A stretch of 64,000 nucleotides of DNA from Bacillota bacterium. Lineage in GTDB: Bacteria > Bacillota > Clostridia > Acetivibrionales > Acetivibrionaceae. Position numbers and translations under genes: made by a program. The notes below the pieces were generated by a model. That model was not told the origin of the DNA, did not search any database, and saw only the letters and a program-made list of their open reading frames with translations. Positions 1 to 9,357 of the stretch are shown piece by piece. The stretch is taken from assembly GCA_023398495.1 (NCBI GenBank), contig JAEWSG010000203.1:71560-135559 (forward strand), read 5' to 3'. How positions within the stretch are numbered: the stretch's first letter is position 1; each line of letters opens with the position of its first letter.

Positions 1-1940
1 ACACCAAGATACATATGCTCTTGTAACAATACTATGTTGACCTTTGTATGCGCCGGTGTATTTGCTTCCACCAACCTCTTTAGAACACTAAGCTGACTTT
101 TGTCTTTGATTTGGTCCGGCCTTAGAATGATGTGAAACGTAAATGAATCCTCTCCGTAGAGCATTCCTAAATCATTGACCAGATTTTTGTCCTTGATGTA
201 TTTAAATTGAAATTGTTCAACAATTACAGGCTTTTCACCTGAAAACAACTCAACCAACTCAGAAATTCCTAACCTTGTGCCTCTTTTTTTGTAAAGCTGG
301 GGTGCTTTTTTTATTAGTTTTTTTAGTTTATCTTCGCTCCAGTTTGTGTCATAGGATATTGACAGCCATTCTGCGATCCATAGAAGATATTCTCCCGATA
401 CAGCATCTACATCAAAATACCTTGAAATATTATCTATCTTTTTTTCAGTTGAAAGAAAAAACGTCTGAAAAAGTGCTAGAAATCTCTCCAAAAATTCTTT
501 ACTCTTTTGATTCTCACTATAAACCGCAGGTAAATATTCCATATAAGACGTAAACGGAAAGTGGGCACAAATACTTTTTATAACCGGGGTAAATCTATCA
601 TTGGCAATCAATTGGATTCTAAGCCATAAAAACCTCCCCCTTTTGGTATTAATCAAGGCATCTTTTGGATTAGTGAGCAGGGTAGTCCAATTTATAGTTT
701 CCAATATATCCTTGTCTTTTCTCCTAACCAATTCATCAATATCATGTGCATCAGTTGAGATCCCCTTGTTATCAGAAATGTAATATGAAATAACAACTTG
801 CGAGTCTTTAGGAATATCACAATCAACAACTAACTTATGCCACAAAGTTCCTTCCGTAATACTGTCAAAAGCCAATGAGTAGAATGTACCCACAGGAAGC
901 GGATTTTCATCCTTCCTGAGTACCTTTGGCTTTAAAGTCAATACTGCTATTCCTTTTCTTTCACTACAAAGTATGTACAGATTTTTATTCTCGTCCAGTA
1001 TTATTCTATCGACCAAACCTCTATAACCAGGAACTTTTTTGATACTCCCATCGCTTTTATTTACACCGTATAAGAATAAATCCTTCTCGGATGAATCTTC
1101 CAATGTCTTTCCATTTCCAATATATATACCGCTTGAATCAATACATATACCTGAAGGTATATTATGTAAGTTTATAGTTTTATTACTTGAGGTAATATAC
1201 AGCTTTCTATCTGATATATCCAAAATGAACAATTCATTACTCATTACTTTAATACATGAATTAGAGATATCAGTTAAGTAATTTATTTCTGTTTTGTTCA
1301 ATACCTGTGCACCGGAATTGAACTTAAAAACACTGGTACTACTAAAGCTATTTGAGTTTTTGTTGTATTCACTCATCAAGACATAAAAACATCCTTCTTC
1401 ATCCACTGTGATATCATAAGGTGTCATGCCGGTAGTTATGGTAAACTGCTTGGAATTCCCCATACTCCATCGAATATCATGGTTTATCTGGGCTATGTTT
1501 ACTACAACACCTGATAGTCTTGAGCCAATTAACAAATAGAAATTCCCTCTAAAATATTCTATCTTTTTCAGCTTCAAAAGTTCCTCTTCACTACCCTCTG
1601 TTTCCGAGTCTTGAGAAAAAATGCTGTTTACCTTGTCAACATATTTCTTAACCGATTTTGTCCATAAAAGCTGTGAATTCATAATATCAAAAGCACATAC
1701 AAGGCACTTTTTCCTATCTAGCAGATAGAAAATGCCACAATTACCATATGCAAAATCCAGATCCTCTGACAAGAAATTGTACTCTCTAAGGCTCTCAAAC
1801 TTTTCGAGAGCATATTCATCTACAAGTTTTAAGGACAAGCCAAATTCTCCATAGTCAATATTGTCACAAAAACCCTTCTGCCAGTCAGATTCTTTATTTA
1901 GTATTAAGTATTTTGGTTCTTCCGGTGAAGTAATACCCAC
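1..1940 (-). CDS. eCIS baseplate/tail protein: N-terminal propeller-like region fused to phage tail protein I domain (3' end outside window)
   Basis: My own translation gives an open minus-strand frame from a GTG at 1940 to the window edge (646 codons, no stop). The GTG directly follows an in-frame TAA and has an AGGGGG ribosome site a few bases upstream. The first 460 or so residues are rich in short beta-type repeats (for example GSRLSGVVVNIAQI and SGIYIGNGKTLED), which suggests a beta-propeller; that is inference. From about residue 465 (MEYLPAVYSENQ) through WIAEWLSISYD and YKKRGTRLGISELVELFSG the sequence matches the phage tail protein I / TIGR02242 type. This domain joins the baseplate of contractile tails. 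It follows the two J-like genes, as expected in eCIS loci. The propeller could bind a target or sit outside the baseplate. The C-terminus is missing from the window. Confidence 0.8.
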   Translation of the reverse strand, partial: MGITSPEEPKYLILNKESDWQKGFCDNIDYGEFGLSLKLVDEYALEKFESLREYNFLSEDLDFAYGNCGIFYLLDRKKCLVCAFDIMNSQLLWTKSVKKYVDKVNSIFSQDSETEGSEEELLKLKKIEYFRGNFYLLIGSRLSGVVVNIAQINHDIRWSMGNSKQFTITTGMTPYDITVDEEGCFYVLMSEYNKNSNSFSSTSVFKFNSGAQVLNKTEINYLTDISNSCIKVMSNELFILDISDRKLYITSSNKTINLHNIPSGICIDSSGIYIGNGKTLEDSSEKDLFLYGVNKSDGSIKKVPGYRGLVDRIILDENKNLYILCSERKGIAVLTLKPKVLRKDENPLPVGTFYSLAFDSITEGTLWHKLVVDCDIPKDSQVVISYYISDNKGISTDAHDIDELVRRKDKDILETINWTTLLTNPKDALINTKRGRFLWLRIQLIANDRFTPVIKSICAHFPFTSYMEYLPAVYSENQKSKEFLERFLALFQTFFLSTEKKIDNISRYFDVDAVSGEYLLWIAEWLSISYDTNWSEDKLKKLIKKAPQLYKKRGTRLGISELVELFSGEKPVIVEQFQFKYIKDKNLVNDLGMLYGEDSFTFHIILRPDQIKDKSQLSVLKRLVEANTPAHTKVNIVLLQEHMYLG

Positions 1941-1978
1941 TTAAATCCCCCTAACCTAAATCATAGTAATACATTAAG

Positions 1979-2027
1979 GGAGTTTCAAAAATTTTTTTAT
2001 TTAACATATGAGTTTTTTTGAAACTCC
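1979..2027. repeat. 13-bp-stem hairpin between the tail protein I gene and the J-like gene
   Basis: The arms GGAGTTTCAAAAA (1979-1991) and TTTTTGAAACTCC (2015-2027) are perfectly complementary around a 23-nt AT-rich loop. It lies in the roughly 110-bp gap between two minus-strand eCIS genes. No clear U-tract follows on the minus strand, so it is more likely an attenuator or RNA processing/stability element than a strong terminator. Confidence 0.6.
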
Positions 2028-2049
2028 AATTGTTAAAGTATGATACTGC

Positions 2050-4260
2050 CTAATTGACTTCAATTTTATGAATGCCGGAGCAAACAAGGGAATTGGGTCC
2101 AATTTTTACACTACCCTGCTCTCCCAGGCTCCATCCACTTCCTGAAGCAAACAGCTTTACCGCATTTACATAATCAACACCATCAATATTTTCTATAACC
2201 TCATATATTTCTGAAAGATACACGGGCCTTCCAAACTCCCAGCCTTTTTTCCCATCCCCATCTCCTAATGGAGATAAAAACTCCTTAAGTTTATTGTTTA
2301 TCTTATCTTTGTCAGGTTTGTGTCCCGGTTTAAAAGTGACTTTGGCCAATACACTTACTTCTACGTATTCCGGTGGCACAACATTTATTTCAGTCGTAAT
2401 CAACCTGTGCAAATATAAGTGCTGGCACACCATGGAAATAAACCTTTTACCGGGTCTTGGTCTTGGTTTATTGCTATACGGTACAACCACCACGTCAATC
2501 CAATTAGCTTCCATTCCCTTTGACGTTCTTTGACTATTTACAATTGCCTTTGCTCTTGCCACTCTTAACCCAGGAGTAGATAAGGCCAGCTTTTCAATAT
2601 CTTCGAATGTTACAGCCCTGTGAACCTCTGTCAATCCCTTTCTAGCCTGCAACTGAGCCTCTTCAATGCTTTCCGGATCTACTCCTCCCGATGCCCGAAG
2701 ACTATTTTTACATAAAATATTTCTGCTGCCATAGGGCTGAACCACTTCACTTATTTTGCCTGCCTCAACATTACCTTTTGAACCGTTACCGGTTACAAGC
2801 TTAATTACCCTTATGGAGGCATCATCAACGACCTGAGGAATAGTACCATTTATTCCGTCTCCAAAAACTATCTGGCTTGTTTTTTCATCAAAAACAAAAT
2901 GGGTATCCAATGCTCCAGATGAATCAAAATCATCCACTCTGGTCCAGTCCTGCCAATAAACATCGGATTCTTTTTTTATCTTAATTGAAAGTTTTATATC
3001 CTGAACATCCCCGTCCGATAAAGAAAGGTCAAACCTTTGGTTTGGAAGACCACTGCTTCCTCCTAAAACCTTAAAATCACTAAAATCCAAAGACCAGTAT
3101 AATAACCTAAAACTATATGCGTTACCTTCTATTAAAATATTATTTCTGTCAATAAGCTCGATTTTTATTGAATCTTTCAGCTTAACAAGCTTGTAACCGA
3201 TAGAATTGTTGTCATGCAAGACTTCACCTGTCTCCCTGCAATCCAACCACAAATTATTTAAATGGCTTTTTAATTGAAGTAAACACTCACCGTTTAAAAC
3301 AAGAAAAACCGGCTCGAGTTTGAATGCTTTGGTATTACTGCAAGTATAATCAACTTCTTTTGTATTACAGTATGTTTTTCTTTGAATGACAGGAACGTTA
3401 TTTATCATTATCCCATTTAATTTTGGTGCCAGTTCAATTTCTTCCTCCTTAATAGTACTGCGAATAAAATAGCTGTCATATTGGTTGTCAAGTCCTTTGT
3501 ACAGGCTCATGTCATACGGGACTGAGAATAAGATTCTGCCTCCTTTTGTAAAATTTGAGGTCTCATCTGCAATTACAGGGAGGGGAACCCATTGAGCCTC
3601 ACCTTTTTTTGGTGAACTATAAATTTCCCAGAAGCAATTATTTACTACACTTTTAGTACACGCTATGTCATCCTTATAATCATCTATATGTAACCCAACA
3701 TCAACAGGGTATTCATCAAACACATCAAAGTAAAGATAAAACATCTCACCCTTTGGAAGCTTTTTTTCAAAGCCAATATACATCCTATCTCCTGGCATTG
3801 CGTTCTCACCAAAGCCATAGTAAGACAAGCCTTCTCTTCCGTTAGCTTGAGTGTTGTCCATATAACCCCAGTCAGTGCAGCTCAATATTTTATCTATGCT
3901 ATTATCTATTAGTTTATAAGCTTCCAATGTTTCAAAGGAAATATCTCCCGCGTACATCCTTGTACCTTCCGGAACGGTAATTATCTCGCTACATGATAGG
4001 CATACGCTTGTCCTGGAACTTAAGGAAGATCTTATCCTATAATCTAGCAACTTAAGAAATTTCAAGTAGCTGCCATCCCTTATTCTATTCAGGTAATACT
4101 GCTGCATCTCAGTAAGCCATGAAAACATTTCCAAGAGAGTTATTCCTGGATCATGGAAGTTATAATCCGTCCACTCAGGAGAAAACTTTTGGATTAGTTT
4201 TTTTGAATCCTCAAATATCTCTTTAAAAGTCTTGTCGTCCAGATTCTTTAAAGGTAGCAT
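2050..4260 (-). CDS. eCIS baseplate J-like protein (Afp12-like)
   Basis: A 736-residue protein with the opening typical of putative baseplate assembly proteins: FSPEWTDYNFHDPGITLLEM, then FSWLTEMQQYYLNRI (residues about 25-62). The C-terminal half has the gpJ-type core with GDGINGTIPQ, GNGSKGNVEAGKISEV, ASGGVDPESIEEA and HRAVTFEDIEKLA, then a last domain containing GDGDGKKGWEFGRPVYLSEIYEVIE. In contractile tails J proteins form the wedges that trigger sheath contraction. The ATG at 4260 has an AAAGGA site about 10 nt upstream. It is the shorter of two J-like paralogues; the other is upstream across a 252-bp gap holding a long palindrome. The assignment to Afp12 rather than Afp11 rests on gene order and length only. 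Confidence 0.88.
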   Translation of the reverse strand: MLPLKNLDDKTFKEIFEDSKKLIQKFSPEWTDYNFHDPGITLLEMFSWLTEMQQYYLNRIRDGSYLKFLKLLDYRIRSSLSSRTSVCLSCSEIITVPEGTRMYAGDISFETLEAYKLIDNSIDKILSCTDWGYMDNTQANGREGLSYYGFGENAMPGDRMYIGFEKKLPKGEMFYLYFDVFDEYPVDVGLHIDDYKDDIACTKSVVNNCFWEIYSSPKKGEAQWVPLPVIADETSNFTKGGRILFSVPYDMSLYKGLDNQYDSYFIRSTIKEEEIELAPKLNGIMINNVPVIQRKTYCNTKEVDYTCSNTKAFKLEPVFLVLNGECLLQLKSHLNNLWLDCRETGEVLHDNNSIGYKLVKLKDSIKIELIDRNNILIEGNAYSFRLLYWSLDFSDFKVLGGSSGLPNQRFDLSLSDGDVQDIKLSIKIKKESDVYWQDWTRVDDFDSSGALDTHFVFDEKTSQIVFGDGINGTIPQVVDDASIRVIKLVTGNGSKGNVEAGKISEVVQPYGSRNILCKNSLRASGGVDPESIEEAQLQARKGLTEVHRAVTFEDIEKLALSTPGLRVARAKAIVNSQRTSKGMEANWIDVVVVPYSNKPRPRPGKRFISMVCQHLYLHRLITTEINVVPPEYVEVSVLAKVTFKPGHKPDKDKINNKLKEFLSPLGDGDGKKGWEFGRPVYLSEIYEVIENIDGVDYVNAVKLFASGSGWSLGEQGSVKIGPNSLVCSGIHKIEVN

Positions 4261-4294
4261 ACTATACCTATCCTTTCAAATACCAATCAGTTTC

Positions 4295-4492
4295 GGGTGC
4301 ATGTAGCTTAAGTGAAGAAAATATGGAAGAAACATTGTGAAGCAAGTTGTAGTGCCTGTTAATACGACGAGGAAAGGGAGAGCATTGTTTGAGCGAAGCG
4401 AGTTTTGCTCAACCCCGAGGAGTATTTACAGGCTCTAAACTGCGAAACTTAAGTTTCTGGAATACTTTTCTTCACATTTATTACATATACCC
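4295..4492. repeat. 198-bp imperfect palindromic element between the two J-like genes
   Basis: The two ends are inverted relatives. The left begins GGGTGCATGTAGCTTAAGTG and the reverse complement of the right begins GGGTATATGTAATAAATGTG; both continue with GAAGAAAA. Pairing resumes inside (GCCTGTTAATAC against GCCTGTAAATAC), and the tip is a hairpin TTGAGC...GCTCAA near 4389-4412. The element fills almost the entire gap and holds no plausible gene. A related short copy may lie at 59654-59690. It could be a MITE-like element or a structured RNA in the operon transcript. Confidence 0.6.
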
Positions 4493-4512
4493 TAAATTCC
4501 TTGTGTCATTTT

Positions 4513-7500
4513 TCACAATATTCCTCTTACTGCTATATCATGAACTCCACTTGTAACAAGGATACAAGGAGATATGTTAAGCCTTTCCATGCCTTCATCA
4601 GTTAGTAATATGCTCTTACCTGTATCAATGTTTGTTGCATTTATCTCCAAATTTGTAACATAATCAATTTCTTTAATCCCTTCTAAAAGCGAGTAAAAAT
4701 CAGACATATGCGGAAGCCTTCCAAACTCCCATCCATTACGGCTATAACCTCCATATAAGGGATCTAAAAAGTTTTTAAGCTTTTGGTTAGCCTGTCCTTC
4801 TATTTTTGAAGCATGCTCAAAATCCTTTGTCGTTAAACTTGCCTTTACAGATATCTCTACGTATTCAGGCTGCGAGACTATAAGTCTTCTTGGCACCACC
4901 ACTTGGATAGGAGCCCGCTCTTGTAAATAGCCATATATCTGCTTAATAAGTTGAACAGAAGGTCTTGGACATTTTTCGTCACTTTGGGGTACAACAACTA
5001 CCGTCACCCACCCTGTATTTATCTTGTTTCCATCTCCATACTTATAATTTTGCAGGCACTTTACCCTTGCTATACCTGGTGATGCCTGCTTTACAAGGCT
5101 CTCATAATCTTCTTTAGACACCGCTCTGTTTTGGTGCTTTATTTGCTTTGTACCTCTCTCTATTGCTTGTTGAATCGTTTCAGTATCAGTTCCTCCAGCA
5201 GCGTGCTCAGGATTATTTACTCCAGCAACAAAAGCAATAGAATTTCTAAGGGTGTTTATACTATGCTTTTCAACATTTCCTGCAGCGCCTCCACCAGTTC
5301 TGTAATTAACCCTTATATTACCTGCAATTTCAGGTGGAGCTGCACCTTTAACTCCATTTCCAAATCTAATATTTCCCATAACCCGATCTATTGTATAATG
5401 CCGGTCACCAGGCATTGAATCCATAAAATGTTCTACGCACTTCCAGCGAATCCAGAATTCTGTTATAATTCCATTTATATCAAAAACTTCTTTAGTCTCA
5501 TATAAATCCATAAAAACTATTTTGGCTCGTTCACTTTCAGACAGCACGCTTAATTCATTTACCCATATTTCTTCAGAAATTATGGGGCACTTAGTAAGTC
5601 TGCATTCTATAAATGATTCTTCCAGCCTGTAATCAGGTCTTTCGTCCTTTATAAGTTCACCTTGCGAAGCATATGTAGTATTTATAAACAGGCCTTTGAA
5701 TTTTGGGAGTAATGCATTCTCCTTCCCGCTTGCATTAATAAAGCTGTCCGATACATCAACACCCCTTATCCAATACATTTCCCGCCCAAAATAATTCTCC
5801 TTTGCAAAATCCGGCGGTCCAATAAACTCAAGAGTACCTGTGCGTGTCAGACTATAAGTGCCATCCTCAACCTCAAGCCTCGTCCAGTAGTTTTTTTCAT
5901 TTTCTCTTCTTAAATAATGCCACTCAATTCTTGGATAGGTATTCTTTATATTTAATTGTTCCTCCAAGGAAACAAAAAGACTTATCATGCCCTTTAAGGG
6001 AGCCTTATCAAATCCCAAATATATACTCGCATTTTTATCTTCAAGAGCTTTAAAGGGCCTGAACAGATTTAAAGTACCTGAATATTTATCTGAATTACTC
6101 TCGTATGTGTCATTAACATCTATATAAGCACCATTATTCTGTGCAAATAAACGTTCAATACTTTTTACACCCGAATGATAAGTAATGTTAAGTTTCTTGA
6201 AAGAGGGCGGAAGAATATCACTTACAACAGGTTTAATTATTTTTCCGACTTCCGTTTCTGAAATTATATACTTCTCTCTTCCATAATCTCCATTAATAAT
6301 TCTTACACGTATCCAAAAGTTGTCCTGACCGTTGACTATGGTTGGAGCCATATCCTCTGGACAACAAAAAAATATTTTGTTTAATTCATTATCATTAGGA
6401 GCATCCTCTAAAATAAGATTTCCGGTAGTGTCAATAAGGTCCTTTATCGAATCCCAGCCTTTCCCATTCCAGTATTCCCACGACAGAGTTGGTCCAGCAC
6501 GTTCCTGAGCTTTATTTACAGCAAAATACTCTCCCGTTTTATCGTAAAACTCCTTTCTGGCTGCTTCCAGAATATTCTCAGCCCTTTTAAGACTTATTGG
6601 GCTACCATTCTTTAATTTTAACATGGAAGCAAGCTTATCTGCCTTAATGACTATCAATTGGTCAATTGTGTTAATTCCATATGTTTCTGTCAGTTGCTTA
6701 GCATACACAGGTCCTATCCCATGAACCTTTTGTACGTTTAAGTTGCAAGCGGAAACCTCAGTTTCAAACTGCAGGCAAACTCTAGCACCTTTTTTAGAAA
6801 ACACCTCCCGGCTTCCGATGTAAAATGTATCATAGGTTCTTGGCTCATGACCAAACGGATAGATTTTAGCATTACCGGAGCCGGTTTCCTTACTCTTTAA
6901 GAGAGGAACATCATTGTAAAACAACATTTCCGGCTCTATTGGTGAATCTGGTATTGCATTAACTGCGACCAATATTTTAGAAACAGCGAGTTTAAATGCC
7001 GTAGTATTTCTTATTGCTGAGTTTGCTACAATCCGGCACCTTATCCAAAAACCCTCAATTCCATTAATCTTTGTCTTAAAAAATTCATCTTCAAAGTCTT
7101 TTGTAAGTTCTATATATATATATTCTTCACCCTCTGAGAGCATTGTCTCTGCTTTCACCTTTAGCGGCGGCCCGATCATTGTGGATATTGACGGTACCCA
7201 TTGCTCTCCGTTCCACCACTCCCAGAATACATCGTCCTGAAGTTTTGTTTTTTCAAGCCCCTGCTTTGTATTTAAAGTCAGACTTATGGTAGCTTGTCCT
7301 TTAAGCTTGAATAGCTCATTATGACATAAATAAAGACAATGCTCCTGAATATTATCATACTTTTTTGAAAAAGCCTCAAAAGCTCTATTATTTAAATATT
7401 CAAAGCTGTGGTCGTATATAAAATCATTTTGAGGAACAACACTATAAACAGCCTTTAGCTTAGCAGGAGTTGCTAGAAAGCTTTTTTCCGTCTCAAAAAT

Positions 7501-7848
7501 AATTGGTTCGCTTCCCTTTGGATTTGCTGCTAGTTGTGTCCCCGCAGGAATCAGTACATTTTCACTAACCCCATCACTTAGTAGAAAAGTTACTGGAGCC
7601 CTAGCCCTTAGGGGCGGCAACAAATTGACCCCAAGAGTATTTAAAAAGGCAAGAAAGTGATTCGCAGGAACCTCGTTAAGTCTCTTTATCAGGCCATCAA
7701 ACATAGCTGCAAAAATTTTGATTAGTGCAGTACCAGAATCCTTTTTTTCCAGCGAAACCTTTAGATCAGGAACATAAAAAGGTGCCAGCTGACATACTTC
7801 TTTTAGTATTCCATTAAGATCCCTTTCATCAAGTTTAGGCACAGTCAT
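4513..7848 (-). CDS. eCIS large baseplate J-like protein (Afp11-like) with an internal helix-hairpin-helix segment
   Basis: An 1111-residue protein. Near the N-terminus GTALIKIFAAMFDGLIKRLN and VNLLPPLRARAPVTFLLSDG are typical of large putative baseplate assembly proteins. The C-terminal third repeats the J architecture: YTIDRVMGNIRFGNGVKGAA, GGGAAGNVEKHSINTLR, AAGGTDTETIQQAIERG, NRAVSKEDYESLVKQ, and a last domain with GGYSRNGWEFGRLPHMSDFY. The two WEYW/WEWWNGEQW segments are beta-rich modules seen in this family. At about residues 375-445 there is an inserted segment VHGIGPVYAKQLTETYGI plus helices that resembles a helix-hairpin-helix. The gene starts 19 bp after the gp25-like gene ends. With the shorter J protein it would build the baseplate wedge. 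Confidence 0.88.
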   Translation of the reverse strand: MTVPKLDERDLNGILKEVCQLAPFYVPDLKVSLEKKDSGTALIKIFAAMFDGLIKRLNEVPANHFLAFLNTLGVNLLPPLRARAPVTFLLSDGVSENVLIPAGTQLAANPKGSEPIIFETEKSFLATPAKLKAVYSVVPQNDFIYDHSFEYLNNRAFEAFSKKYDNIQEHCLYLCHNELFKLKGQATISLTLNTKQGLEKTKLQDDVFWEWWNGEQWVPSISTMIGPPLKVKAETMLSEGEEYIYIELTKDFEDEFFKTKINGIEGFWIRCRIVANSAIRNTTAFKLAVSKILVAVNAIPDSPIEPEMLFYNDVPLLKSKETGSGNAKIYPFGHEPRTYDTFYIGSREVFSKKGARVCLQFETEVSACNLNVQKVHGIGPVYAKQLTETYGINTIDQLIVIKADKLASMLKLKNGSPISLKRAENILEAARKEFYDKTGEYFAVNKAQERAGPTLSWEYWNGKGWDSIKDLIDTTGNLILEDAPNDNELNKIFFCCPEDMAPTIVNGQDNFWIRVRIINGDYGREKYIISETEVGKIIKPVVSDILPPSFKKLNITYHSGVKSIERLFAQNNGAYIDVNDTYESNSDKYSGTLNLFRPFKALEDKNASIYLGFDKAPLKGMISLFVSLEEQLNIKNTYPRIEWHYLRRENEKNYWTRLEVEDGTYSLTRTGTLEFIGPPDFAKENYFGREMYWIRGVDVSDSFINASGKENALLPKFKGLFINTTYASQGELIKDERPDYRLEESFIECRLTKCPIISEEIWVNELSVLSESERAKIVFMDLYETKEVFDINGIITEFWIRWKCVEHFMDSMPGDRHYTIDRVMGNIRFGNGVKGAAPPEIAGNIRVNYRTGGGAAGNVEKHSINTLRNSIAFVAGVNNPEHAAGGTDTETIQQAIERGTKQIKHQNRAVSKEDYESLVKQASPGIARVKCLQNYKYGDGNKINTGWVTVVVVPQSDEKCPRPSVQLIKQIYGYLQERAPIQVVVPRRLIVSQPEYVEISVKASLTTKDFEHASKIEGQANQKLKNFLDPLYGGYSRNGWEFGRLPHMSDFYSLLEGIKEIDYVTNLEINATNIDTGKSILLTDEGMERLNISPCILVTSGVHDIAVRGIL

Positions 7849-7867
7849 ATATTTTAGCTCTCCCCAA

Positions 7868-8263
7868 TTACGATTCTTTTATATAAAATGGATATACCAA
7901 ATTGAATCTATTGTTGGTCTTTCTTACAACATAACTTATATTTATCATAAGCTTTCCGTCAACAACCTTATCCATTGAAATATCAACCTTTAAAACCTCA
8001 ATTCTTGACTCCCATATTGTAAGAGCCTCCCTCACACTTGACTGCATTAAGGCAGTAGTGGTGACATCCAAATACTCAAATACAAATTCCTTTATTCCAC
8101 AACCAAACTCTGGCTGCATTATGCGTTCCCCTTTTTCAGTAGAGAGAATTATCCAGATTGCTTCTTTTATGTCTTCTTCATAATCGGACATTTCAACAAG
8201 CCCACTAGACTCATTTACCGATACAGGAAATTTCCACCCTACACCTAGAAAGTCTCTTGACAT
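7868..8263 (-). CDS. gp25-like (GPW/gp25 family) baseplate wedge protein
   Basis: A 131-residue protein with the gp25 family layout: GVGWKFPVSVNESSGLVEMS, then IWIILSTEKGERIMQPEFGC and GIKEFVFEYLD. The EXR-type segment (TEKGERIMQPEFG) is the conserved core of T4 gp25 and Afp9/Pvc9, which links the baseplate to the sheath and triggers contraction. The ATG at 8263 has a GGGAGGGG site 4-5 nt upstream. It lies between PAAR and the first J gene, the usual eCIS order. Confidence 0.9.
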   Translation of the reverse strand: MSRDFLGVGWKFPVSVNESSGLVEMSDYEEDIKEAIWIILSTEKGERIMQPEFGCGIKEFVFEYLDVTTTALMQSSVREALTIWESRIEVLKVDISMDKVVDGKLMINISYVVRKTNNRFNLVYPFYIKES

Positions 8264-8300
8264 AATTCCCCTCCCATATATTTCTGTTGATTTATCTGTA

Positions 8301-8386
8301 GGAACTTATATTGGGTGTGCACTATATTGTGGAAAGAACATTGCGTAAAGGCTGTAGAGAATGCACCCACTTATATTATTCGTTCC
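8301..8386. repeat. Imperfect inverted repeat between the gp25-like and PAAR genes
   Basis: The 120-bp gap contains outer arms GGAAC (8301-8305) and GTTCC (8382-8386) and inner arms GGGTGTGC (8313-8320) and GCACCC (8363-8368), so the transcript can fold back. The stretch TGGAAAGAACATTGCG resembles TGGAAGAAACATTGTG in the 4295-4492 element, so this may be a decayed relative. The similarity was judged by eye. Confidence 0.4.
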
Positions 8387-8682
8387 TAACCTCCTATGGT
8401 AACGGTTGGCTCTCCCAGCACAACAGAATTTGGAGGCCCCGATTCAACCACCATATCTCCCTGCCGAACAGCAGGAAGATTATTAATCAACACGGTTTTA
8501 CTTCCCACTGCCACTATACCTCCCACATGTGGCACCACTCCAGTGACAAGCGGGCATGCATGAAAATCAGAACCTGCTCTAAAGGCTGGCTTTCCTCCAA
8601 TCAATACATTAAAACTCCCAGGCCCAGGTCCTAGCGGCGTACCATGACTCGTATTATCTCCTACTCTAGCTGCAGGTGGCAT
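8386..8682 (-). CDS. PAAR-domain spike tip protein (Afp10-like)
   Basis: A 98-residue protein beginning PPAARVGDNTSHGTPLGPGP and continuing with FNVLIGGKPAFRAGSDFHAC and QGDMVVESGPPNSVVLG, the PAAR pattern. Histidines and a cysteine (HACPL) are placed to bind the tip metal ion. PAAR proteins cap the VgrG-like spike and sharpen the puncturing tip. The frame is open to 8703, but the ATG at 8682 is preferred because AAAGGAG lies 8 nt before it and the protein then begins at the conserved MPPAAR. It follows the spike gene directly. Confidence 0.93.
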   Translation of the reverse strand: MPPAARVGDNTSHGTPLGPGPGSFNVLIGGKPAFRAGSDFHACPLVTGVVPHVGGIVAVGSKTVLINNLPAVRQGDMVVESGPPNSVVLGEPTVTIGG

Positions 8683-8703
8683 TAGACACACTCCTTTTCG
8701 CAC

Positions 8704-9357
8704 TCAATTTATCTTCACCAAAGATCCCTCAATAGTCAGTACTGCACCAGCCTTAATTTTCATCATACCTCCTGACTCTATCTCAATCATCTGCGACTTT
8801 AGCTTAAGAATGGAAGAGCTCTCAATCGTAATTCCATTTTGAGCTGAATCAATCACTACGGAATTTGACCCACTCTTATCTTTTATTTCAATCTTTTCTG
8901 AACCACTAGCATCATCTAGCACTATGGTATGGCCTGCCTTTGACTTAATCTCTACCTTCTCTTTACCATCTTCATCACTAAATACCACTTCATGGCCGCT
9001 CTTGCTCTTTATCTTTTTTATGCTGTTTTTCCCATCTGAGTTATCTGCGGGTGGCTTATCCTTTCCATTCCAAAGTACACCAAGTACATAGGGTTCATTT
9101 ATATCTCCTCGTTCAAAAGCCACTAAAACTTCATCTTCAACATCAGGCAGAAAATATGTCCCCCTTTCGTTGCCAGCCATCATTGTTGCTATCCTTGCCC
9201 AATAACTTTCTTGCTCGCAATCTCTCCATGGAAAATTCAACTTAACACGCCCCAAACCTTCGGGATCTTTGTTATTGGTAACAATTCCAACAACTACACC
9301 ATATATTTTGTTATTAGCCTGCTCACTCCTTGTTTGAATATCATCGAAAAACATCAT
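8704..9357 (-). CDS. Baseplate spike protein, gpV/VgrG OB-fold with C-terminal beta-helix
   Basis: A 217-residue protein. Residues 17-100 (YGVVVGIVTNNKDPEGLGRV, VKLNFPW, YWARIATMMAGNERGTYFLP, EDEVLVAFERGD) form the gp5/VgrG OB-fold. From about residue 115 a repeating pattern (GHEVVFSDEDGKEKVEIKSK, GHTIVLDDASGSEKIEIKDK, then ITIESSSILKLKSQMIEIES) predicts the triple-stranded beta-helix spike. It acts as a trimer at the end of the tube and carries PAAR. Its ATG overlaps the stop of the hub gene (ATGA, 9354-9357), which suggests translational coupling. A second ATG follows directly and could also serve. Confidence 0.92.
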   Translation of the reverse strand: MMFFDDIQTRSEQANNKIYGVVVGIVTNNKDPEGLGRVKLNFPWRDCEQESYWARIATMMAGNERGTYFLPDVEDEVLVAFERGDINEPYVLGVLWNGKDKPPADNSDGKNSIKKIKSKSGHEVVFSDEDGKEKVEIKSKAGHTIVLDDASGSEKIEIKDKSGSNSVVIDSAQNGITIESSSILKLKSQMIEIESGGMMKIKAGAVLTIEGSLVKIN

